Source of the DNA: Eggerthellaceae bacterium
GTDB lineage: Bacteria > Actinomycetota > Coriobacteriia > Coriobacteriales > Eggerthellaceae
Direction of reading: 5' to 3'
Length of the DNA stretch: 6,532 bases
Assembly: GCA_017960005.1 (NCBI GenBank)
Contig: JAGCZM010000145.1
Coordinates: forward strand, 1-6,532
Position 1 is the stretch's first letter. The number at the start of each line of letters is the position of its first letter. The notes under the pieces are model-generated. The model searched no databases. It saw only the letters and a program-made list of their open reading frames with translations, and was not told where the DNA came from. Of the stretch, positions 1 to 4,910 are shown piece after piece. A program made the position numbers and the translations under genes.

Positions 1-1
1 G

Positions 2-133
2 GTGGCGACCGGCGGGTTTGCCAAGCGCGTCGCGCCCCTTTCTCAAACCATCACTTCCGTCGATACCGACTTGACCTTGCACGGTCTTCGTCTTCTGGCG
101 GATTCGTTGTCATCATCAACCCGATCACTGTAG
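2..133 (+). CDS. coaX: Type III pantothenate kinase, C-terminal end (partial)
   Basis: The frame starting at base 2 is open from the window edge to a TAG at 131-133 and gives 43 residues. It begins V-A-T-G-G-F-A, the conserved ATGG segment near the end of CoaX proteins. It continues with an S-V-D-T-D-L-T-L-H-G-L-R-L segment, matching the family's closing 'D-x-x-L-T-L-x-G-L' motif. CoaX phosphorylates pantothenate, the first step of coenzyme A synthesis, in the cytoplasm. Only the tail is visible, so the N-terminal phosphate-binding and catalytic motifs cannot be checked. The last ~10 residues are Ser-rich and look like an unconserved tail. The stop codon abuts a strong inverted repeat, suggesting this gene ends its own transcript. 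The other two forward frames show no family resemblance. Confidence 0.8.
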   Translation: MATGGFAKRVAPLSQTITSVDTDLTLHGLRLLADSLSSSTRSL

Positions 134-200
134 GCAAACCCCGCCGAATGTGCGTCTTTTGTCGGTTTTGAAGACAAAAGAAGCGGGGTTTGCCGTTTAT
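133..200 (+). terminator. Compound hairpin after coaX, probable terminator or attenuator
   Basis: GGCAAACCCCGC at 133-144 is a perfect 12-bp inverted match to GCGGGGTTTGCC at 183-194. Nested inside is a second perfect 9-bp inverted repeat, TCTTTTGTC (155-163) with GACAAAAGA (173-181), closing a 9-nt loop. The internal loop is asymmetric: 10 nt on the left (145-154) and 1 nt on the right (182). The outer stem starts on the last base of the coaX stop codon. The downstream run (GTTTAT) is only weakly T-rich, so it is not a textbook Rho-independent terminator. A terminator for coaX is the simplest reading; a regulatory leader structure for fhs is possible. Confidence 0.55.
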
Positions 201-352
201 CTTGTGTACCTTTCTGTTCAGGGGTTCATCGGTACGTTTTCTTATAACGAATAAAGTAAAATTCGCACATATTTTTAATTATCAAAACATTGATTATTGA
301 GGGTATACAGACAAAGGAATCGAAGGATATCGATTCCGGAAAGAAGGGTTTT
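195..352 (+). promoter_or_regulatory. AT-rich leader upstream of fhs, probable promoter region
   Basis: This gap separates the post-coaX hairpin from the chosen fhs start. Bases 235-300 are clearly AT-richer than the flanking genes, as expected for a promoter. The best -10-like hexamer is TATAAC at 243-248, but I see no good -35 box at 16-18 nt upstream, so no specific promoter is claimed. A 7-bp hairpin, GGAATCG (316-322) with CGATTCC (331-337), lies directly before the fhs ribosome binding site. No riboswitch class was recognised. Confidence 0.35.
338..348 (+). promoter_or_regulatory. Ribosome binding site that sets the fhs start
   Basis: The purine run GGAAAGAAGGG ends 4 nt before ATG 353. 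This supports ATG 353 over an in-frame TTG at 290, which has only AT-rich sequence and no Shine-Dalgarno upstream. The run begins on the base after a 7-bp hairpin (316-337), so folding of that hairpin could affect ribosome access. Confidence 0.65.
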
Positions 353-2020
353 ATGCTGTCCGATATCGAGATTGCTCAAGCGACAAAACCGCGTCATATC
401 CATGACGTTGCCGAGGGGATCGGTATCGACGAGAAATACGTCGAATACTACGGACCTTACAAGGCAAAGATCGACTACAACCTGCTTCGCGAAAAACAGC
501 ACAAGCCGGGTAAACTCATCTTGGTTACCGCCATCAACCCCACCCCCGCAGGTGAGGGCAAGACCACCACGACCGTCGGTTTGTCCGACGCTTTGTCCAA
601 GAGGGGCAAGAAGGTTGTCGTTGCTTTGCGCGAGCCTTCTTTGGGTCCGGTGTTCGGCGTCAAGGGCGGTGCCGCGGGCGGCGGTTATGCCCAGGTCATT
701 CCCATGGAGGACATCAATTTGCACTTTACCGGTGACTTCCATGCCATCGGGGCGGCAAACAATTTGCTTGCCGCGATGATCGACAACCACATCCAGCAGG
801 GCAATGCACTCGGCTTTGATGTGCGCAAGATTACCTGGAAGCGCTGCGTCGACATGAACGACCGTCAGCTCCGCAACATCGTTTGCGGTTTGGGCGGCAA
901 GGCAAACGGCGTTCCCCGCGAAGACGGATTCGATATCACCGTTGCCAGCGAAATCATGGCAATCTTCTGCCTGGCAACCTCTATCACCGATCTTAAAGAG
1001 CGCTTGGCCCGTATCGTTGTCGGTTACACCCGCGATGACAAGCCCATCACCGCAGGCGATTTGAACGCTCAAGGTGCCATGACCGCGCTTTTGAAGGACG
1101 CCCTCAAACCCAATCTGGTACAAACCCTCGAAGGAACCCCCTCCTTTGTTCACGGCGGTCCGTTCGCGAACATCGCCCACGGATGCAACTCCATCATGGC
1201 AACCCGTATGGCCATGGCTCTCGGTGACTATTGCGTCACGGAGGCAGGCTTCGGTGCCGATCTCGGTGCGGAGAAATTCCTCGATATCAAATGCCGTCTG
1301 TGCGGTCTTAAGCCCGATGCCGTCGTCATCGTCGCAACCGTGCGTGCCCTGAAGAACCACGGCGGCGTTCCGAAGGCAGACCTCAATAACGAGAACCTCG
1401 AAGCCTTGGCTGCCGGTATGCCCAACTTGCTTCAGCATGTCGAAAACATCACCAAGGTATATCAGTTGCCTTGCGTCGTTGCCATCAATCGCTTCCCGAG
1501 CGATACCGAGGCAGAGCTTGCTTTGGTGGAGACCAAGTGCAAGGAACTCGGCGTCAATGTCGTGTTGAGCGAAGTGTGGGCCAAGGGCGGTGAAGGCGGT
1601 CTTGCTTTGGCAGACGAGGTCGTTCGTCTGTGCGAGCTTCCCAACGACTTTACCTTCTCTTATCCCGACGACATGGGTCTCAAAGAGAAGATCGAAGCGG
1701 TCGCTTCCAAGATTTATCATGCCGACGGTGTGGATTTCGATCCGAAGGTATTGAAAGAGATCGAGCATCTTGAGGCACTCGGTTATCGCGGCATGCCCGT
1801 TTGCATGGCAAAGACCCAATACAGCTTCTCCGACGATCCGCTTAAGCTCGGCGCTCCGAAGGGATTCAGAATCATGGTCAGAAACATCAAAGTTTCTGCG
1901 GGTGCGGGCTTTGTCGTCGCATTGACCGGCGACATCATGACCATGCCCGGTTTGCCCAAGGTCCCCGCGGCCGAGCGTATCGACGTTGACGAGACGGGAA
2001 AGATTTCCGGCCTGTTCTAG
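353..2020 (+). CDS. fhs: Formate--tetrahydrofolate ligase
   Basis: This enzyme joins formate to tetrahydrofolate using ATP, giving 10-formyl-THF in the cytoplasm. It is the entry step of formate into one-carbon metabolism and of the acetogenic methyl branch. The protein is 555 residues from ATG 353, matching the usual ~555-560. It opens with M-L-S-D-I-E-I-A-Q, the normal family N-terminus. The nucleotide-binding stretch [11 protein letters not shown] is at about residues 63-73, followed by E-P-S-L-G-P from residue 94 and a Gly-rich K-G-G-A-A-G-G-G-Y. Other family blocks include [36 protein letters not shown] and a G-L-F C-terminus. An in-frame TTG at 290 would add 21 residues unlike the family, so I reject it. 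It is the first gene of a run with fchA 9 nt downstream. The absence of TTA, CTA and TCA codons hints at high expression. Confidence 0.97.
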   Translation: MLSDIEIAQATKPRHIHDVAEGIGIDEKYVEYYGPYKAKIDYNLLREKQHKPGKLILVTAINPTPAGEGKTTTTVGLSDALSKRGKKVVVALREPSLGPVFGVKGGAAGGGYAQVIPMEDINLHFTGDFHAIGAANNLLAAMIDNHIQQGNALGFDVRKITWKRCVDMNDRQLRNIVCGLGGKANGVPREDGFDITVASEIMAIFCLATSITDLKERLARIVVGYTRDDKPITAGDLNAQGAMTALLKDALKPNLVQTLEGTPSFVHGGPFANIAHGCNSIMATRMAMALGDYCVTEAGFGADLGAEKFLDIKCRLCGLKPDAVVIVATVRALKNHGGVPKADLNNENLEALAAGMPNLLQHVENITKVYQLPCVVAINRFPSDTEAELALVETKCKELGVNVVLSEVWAKGGEGGLALADEVVRLCELPNDFTFSYPDDMGLKEKIEAVASKIYHADGVDFDPKVLKEIEHLEALGYRGMPVCMAKTQYSFSDDPLKLGAPKGFRIMVRNIKVSAGAGFVVALTGDIMTMPGLPKVPAAERIDVDETGKISGLF

Positions 2021-2024
2021 GAGG
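2019..2024 (+). promoter_or_regulatory. Ribosome binding site of fchA overlapping the fhs stop
   Basis: A consensus AGGAGG overlaps the last two bases of the fhs TAG (2018-2020) and lies 5 nt before ATG 2030. Ribosomes finishing fhs are therefore on the fchA binding site, which suggests translational coupling. Confidence 0.75.
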
Positions 2025-2029
2025 CCATC

Positions 2030-2644
2030 ATGATTGACACCGTTTTTTTGGATGAGTTGAGCAGTAAAGCCCCGACGCCCGGCGGCGGCGGAGCGAGCGC
2101 TTATTGCGGTGCTTTGGCCGCGGCTCTCGGTGCCATGGTAGGCTATTTGACCGAAGGCAAGAAAAGCTTTGTTGCCATCAACGATCAAGTTCTCGAAAGT
2201 ATCGCCCGCTTGGAAGCTTCGCGCGCCAAATTGACGGCGCTCATCGGTGCCGATGCCGAGGTGTTCAAGCCCCTGGCAGCATGCTATTCCATGCCCAAGG
2301 ATACCGATGAGGAGAAAAAGGCGAGGGAAGAGGCGCTGCAGGCAGCGCTTGTTCCCGCATGCCAAGTTCCGCTCGACATCATGCAAAACGTCATGGATGT
2401 CTTGCGCGAAGACGATTTTCTGGCGCATAACGGCACCCGCCTGGGCGTTTCCGACGCGGGTGTGTGCGCTGTCTTTGCGAAAGCCGCGCTGCAGGGCGCG
2501 AGCTTTAACGTGTTCATCAACACCAAAGCCATGACCGATACGTCCAAAGCCCAATCTTTAAACGAGGCATGCGAGGCCATGCTTGCGAGCGGATGTGCGC
2601 TTGCCGACGAGATTTACACTTACGTGCTCGAGCAAGTGAGGTAG
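2030..2644 (+). CDS. fchA: Methenyltetrahydrofolate cyclohydrolase (FchA / cyclodeaminase family)
   Basis: This 204-residue protein belongs to the family shared by bacterial FchA and the cyclodeaminase domain of formiminotransferase-cyclodeaminase. The signature P-T-P-G-G-G-G-A-S is at residues 15-23, followed by an Ala/Gly-rich helix and G-K-K-S-F. The C-terminal half carries V-S-D-A-G-V from residue 140 and N-V-F-I-N at 160-164, also typical of the family. The length fits a stand-alone enzyme of roughly 200-210 residues. The context favours methenyl-THF cyclohydrolase: it lies between fhs and folD, and folD lacks key cyclohydrolase residues. Formimino-THF cyclodeaminase activity in histidine breakdown is the alternative, but no histidine-degradation gene is nearby. 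Its stop is immediately followed by the folD ATG. Confidence 0.88.
   Translation: MIDTVFLDELSSKAPTPGGGGASAYCGALAAALGAMVGYLTEGKKSFVAINDQVLESIARLEASRAKLTALIGADAEVFKPLAACYSMPKDTDEEKKAREEALQAALVPACQVPLDIMQNVMDVLREDDFLAHNGTRLGVSDAGVCAVFAKAALQGASFNVFINTKAMTDTSKAQSLNEACEAMLASGCALADEIYTYVLEQVR
2634..2641 (+). promoter_or_regulatory. folD ribosome binding site inside the end of fchA
   Basis: AAGTGAGG lies within the last codons of fchA. Its GAGG core is 3 nt before ATG 2645 and 9 nt before the in-frame ATG 2651. The spacing fits 2651 better, so the true folD start may be two codons further in. Confidence 0.5.
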
Positions 2645-3490
2645 ATGACCATGCCGATTGTCTTGAGTGGAAAACAAGTGGCAGCAGCCATCAACGAGGA
2701 TGTCGCCAAACGCGCATCCGTTCTTGCCGATGCCGGCAAACCGGCGACGCTTGCTTTGCTTCGCATCGGAGAGAGATCCGATGATTTGAGTTACGAGCGC
2801 AGCGCAATCAAGCGCGCCGAGGCACTCGGCATCGCGATACGCAAGTTCGAGCTGCCCGCGGATGCGGACGACGATGCGGTTCTCGGGGCGGTTAAAGAGA
2901 TAAACGAAGATGCATCCATCCACGGATGCCTGATGTTTTGTCCTTTACCCAAACATCTCAATGCCCAGGCAATCATGGATGCCCTTCTTCCCGAAAAAGA
3001 CATCGACGGCATCGGCTCCGGGAGTTTTGCGGCGATATTTTCCGACAGGAAAGGGTTTGCCCCCTGTACGGCTGCGGCATGTCTTGCCGTGTTGGATTAC
3101 TTCGGCGTGGAGACGGAGGGCAAACGAGTGGTGGTCGTGGGACGCAGCTTGGTTATCGGCAAGCCGGTATCCATGATGCTGCTTCGTCGCAACGCCACCG
3201 TCACCATATGCCACAGCCGCTCCAAGAACTTATCCGACATCACCAAAGAAGGCGATATCGTGGTATGTGCGACCGGTCGTGCCAAGGCATACGGTAAAGA
3301 GTATTTCCGTGAAGGACAGGTTATCTTGGATGTAGGGGTGAACTTCGACGAGCAGGGTAACATGTGCGGCGATGTGGATTTCGATGACGTGTCGGATATG
3401 GATGTGAGTATCACGCCCGTACCCGGCGGTATCGGATCGGTTACCACCGCCATATTGATGCAGCATGTCGTAGAGGCTGCAGAGGCATAA
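2645..3490 (+). CDS. folD: Methylenetetrahydrofolate dehydrogenase (FolD family), probably lacking cyclohydrolase activity
   Basis: FolD enzymes interconvert methylene-, methenyl- and 10-formyl-THF. The protein is 281 residues, the usual size. The dinucleotide-binding half is conserved: V-V-V-G-R-S-L-V-I-G-K-P, then T-V-T-I-C-H-S-R-S, D-V-G-V-N, C-G-D-V-D-F and T-P-V-P-G-G-I-G-S-V-T-T. The folate-site half is divergent. Tyr50 is kept in Y-E-R-S-A-I-K, but the position four residues later, normally the catalytic Lys, is Ala54. The usual D-G-I-L-V-Q-L-P-L-P is H-G-C-L-M-F-C-P-L-P, so Phe98 replaces the conserved Gln. Asp121 of K-D-I-D-G is kept. In the human enzyme the matching Lys56 and Gln100 are tied to the cyclohydrolase step. 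I infer a dehydrogenase-only enzyme served by the upstream FchA. Similar variants occur, from memory, in clostridial FolD annotations. The start is ATG 2645 or 2651. NAD versus NADP use cannot be decided here. Confidence 0.92.
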   Translation: MTMPIVLSGKQVAAAINEDVAKRASVLADAGKPATLALLRIGERSDDLSYERSAIKRAEALGIAIRKFELPADADDDAVLGAVKEINEDASIHGCLMFCPLPKHLNAQAIMDALLPEKDIDGIGSGSFAAIFSDRKGFAPCTAAACLAVLDYFGVETEGKRVVVVGRSLVIGKPVSMMLLRRNATVTICHSRSKNLSDITKEGDIVVCATGRAKAYGKEYFREGQVILDVGVNFDEQGNMCGDVDFDDVSDMDVSITPVPGGIGSVTTAILMQHVVEAAEA

Positions 3491-3523
3491 AAACAGGTAA
3501 TTTTTCGAAAGGACAAATGCAAG

Positions 3524-4363
3524 ATGGCAGTTTTTTCTCCGAAAGAAACAACCGACAATTACATGAACGCTTCCGTCGGTAAGGCAACGTCTTCGTGGTG
3601 GAGATTGTTCGTGTTGGGTATCGCGGCCGGCATGCTCATCGGATTCGGCGCGCTGGTCAGCTCAACTGCGGCACACGCATTGACCGACGCCGGTATGGTT
3701 CGCTTCGTGACCGGTGCCATCTTCCCGTTGGGCTTGATGATGGTCATTTTGCTCGGTACCGAGCTTTTTACCGGCAATGCCTTGATGGTCACTGCCGCCA
3801 TCGACAAGCGCATCACCTGGGGACAGCTCGGAAGAAACTGGATCATCGTGTTCATCGGCAATTTTGTGGGTGCCGTCGCACTGGCCGCTTTGATGGCTTT
3901 CTTCGGACAGTTCAACATCGGTGCGGGCGCTTTGGCCGTCTATACCGCCAAGATTGCGGCTGCCAAAGCATCGCTTCCTTGGATAAACGCATTTGTGCTC
4001 GGTATCTTTTGCAACATCCTTGTTTGCATCGCCGTGTATATCGCCGGTTGCGCGCAGGATATCGCCGGCAAGATCTTGGGTATCTTCTTCCCGATCTGTG
4101 CCTTCGTTACCGCCGGCTTTGAGCACTGTGTTGCCAACATGTATTACATCCCCGCGGGAATTTTCGCATTCCTAAATCCCGCGTATGCCGGCATGATTGC
4201 GGACGCGGGTATCAACACCGCGGTGTTGGAGTTCGGGGCGTTCTTTGTCAATAATTTGATTCCCGTTACCTTGGGTAACATCGTCGGCGGTGCCTTGGTT
4301 GGCATCGTCATGTACTACTGCCATGCGACCAGAGCCAAAAAACAAAGCGGTGAAGCAAAATAA
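3524..4363 (+). CDS. focA: Formate/nitrite transporter family channel, probable formate channel
   Basis: This 279-residue membrane protein has the FNT fold of six helices, at about residues 27-49, 60-83, 105-127, 154-174, 184-207 and 237-266. The length fits the family's usual ~260-290. Family signatures are G-T-E-L-F-T-G-N (79-86, with Thr83 matching the constriction Thr of E. coli FocA), N-W-I-I-V-F-I-G-N-F-V-G-A and G-F-E-H-C-V-A-N-M. His201 in that last motif is the pore histidine equivalent to E. coli His209. The C-terminal N-L-I-P-V-T-L-G-N-I-V-G-G is also typical. FNT proteins form pentamers passing formate, nitrite or hydrosulfide. Formate is the best guess because the gene follows fhs-fchA-folD by 33 nt. 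Direction (uptake or export) cannot be read from sequence. An AAAGGA-type binding site lies about 10 nt before ATG 3524. The tail after residue 266 is short, hydrophilic and Lys-rich. Confidence 0.9.
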   Translation: MAVFSPKETTDNYMNASVGKATSSWWRLFVLGIAAGMLIGFGALVSSTAAHALTDAGMVRFVTGAIFPLGLMMVILLGTELFTGNALMVTAAIDKRITWGQLGRNWIIVFIGNFVGAVALAALMAFFGQFNIGAGALAVYTAKIAAAKASLPWINAFVLGIFCNILVCIAVYIAGCAQDIAGKILGIFFPICAFVTAGFEHCVANMYYIPAGIFAFLNPAYAGMIADAGINTAVLEFGAFFVNNLIPVTLGNIVGGALVGIVMYYCHATRAKKQSGEAK

Positions 4364-4393
4364 CAAAGCGATATTTGCGGTAAACTACACGGC

Positions 4394-4900
4394 ATGGCTA
4401 ATGGTCTGACATATACAAGGCGTCTCACCACCGTTGAAGCAACCAAGCAATTGGCTGCCACCTTGGCGCAATACCTTCATCCCGGTGATGTGGTTATCCT
4501 CACCGGCGGTCTCGGTGCGGGCAAAACCCAGTTCGTGCAAGGTGTCGCGGAGGCCCTCGGTATTCAAGACCAGGTGATCAGCCCGACGTTTAACATTTTG
4601 CTTTCGTACACGACGGGAAGACTGCCGCTTTATCATTTCGATCTGTATCGGTTGGACGATCCCCATCAGCTCGAGGATATCGGATACTTCGAGACGCTGG
4701 AAGGTGACGGGGTATCGTTTATAGAATGGGGCAACAAGTTTCCGGATGTGATGCCTTACGGGTATCTGCATATCGATATCCAGGTCGAAGGCGAGGACAG
4801 GGTTTTGATAGCGCATTCGGTGGGAGAGCGTTCCCGTCAAATGCTGTTCGTTTGGGCACAGGATTCCCGTACGCGTTTGAGCAAAACCACACTGTATTAG
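4394..4900 (+). CDS. tsaE: tRNA t6A biosynthesis ATPase TsaE
   Basis: TsaE is the P-loop ATPase that binds the TsaB-TsaD complex and is required for cycles of threonylcarbamoyl transfer to A37 of ANN-decoding tRNAs in bacteria. The protein is 168 residues, close to the usual ~150-160, with a small C-terminal extension. Walker A is G-G-L-G-A-G-K-T at 38-45. S-P-T-F at 63-66 is the typical switch segment. H-F-D-L-Y-R-L at 81-87 holds the conserved Asp, and I-E-W-G at 110-113 is the Walker B-like motif. The start is ATG 4394 because the protein begins like other TsaE proteins. No clear Shine-Dalgarno precedes it. It lies 30 nt after the channel gene and 10 nt before the fused TsaB frame, so it likely shares a transcript with both. 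Confidence 0.95.
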   Translation: MANGLTYTRRLTTVEATKQLAATLAQYLHPGDVVILTGGLGAGKTQFVQGVAEALGIQDQVISPTFNILLSYTTGRLPLYHFDLYRLDDPHQLEDIGYFETLEGDGVSFIEWGNKFPDVMPYGYLHIDIQVEGEDRVLIAHSVGERSRQMLFVWAQDSRTRLSKTTLY

Positions 4901-4910
4901 GACCCGGCTG

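Noticed and set aside
148..171. Seven-codon leader peptide (ATG to TGA) inside the post-coaX hairpin
   Set aside because: It has no Shine-Dalgarno, no run of a regulatory amino acid, and lies within the hairpin insert.
281..294. FNR/CRP-like palindrome in the fhs leader
   Set aside because: The half-sites read ATCAA-N4-TTGAT, the reverse arrangement of the FNR consensus TTGAT-N4-ATCAA. With only 5 bp per arm in AT-rich DNA it is expected by chance.
290..352. N-terminal extension of Fhs from a TTG at 290
   Set aside because: There is no ribosome binding site before it, and the added 21 residues do not resemble Fhs N-termini. ATG 353 has a good site and gives the normal length and opening residues.
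275..2554. 759-residue open frame on the minus strand
   Set aside because: It lies in codon register opposite fhs and fchA, whose family matches are unambiguous. The antisense translation has no recognisable domain and is explained by codon bias.
4361..4393. Terminator between the channel gene and tsaE
   Set aside because: Only a 4-bp CAAA/TTTG pairing is visible, with no T-run; too weak to call.
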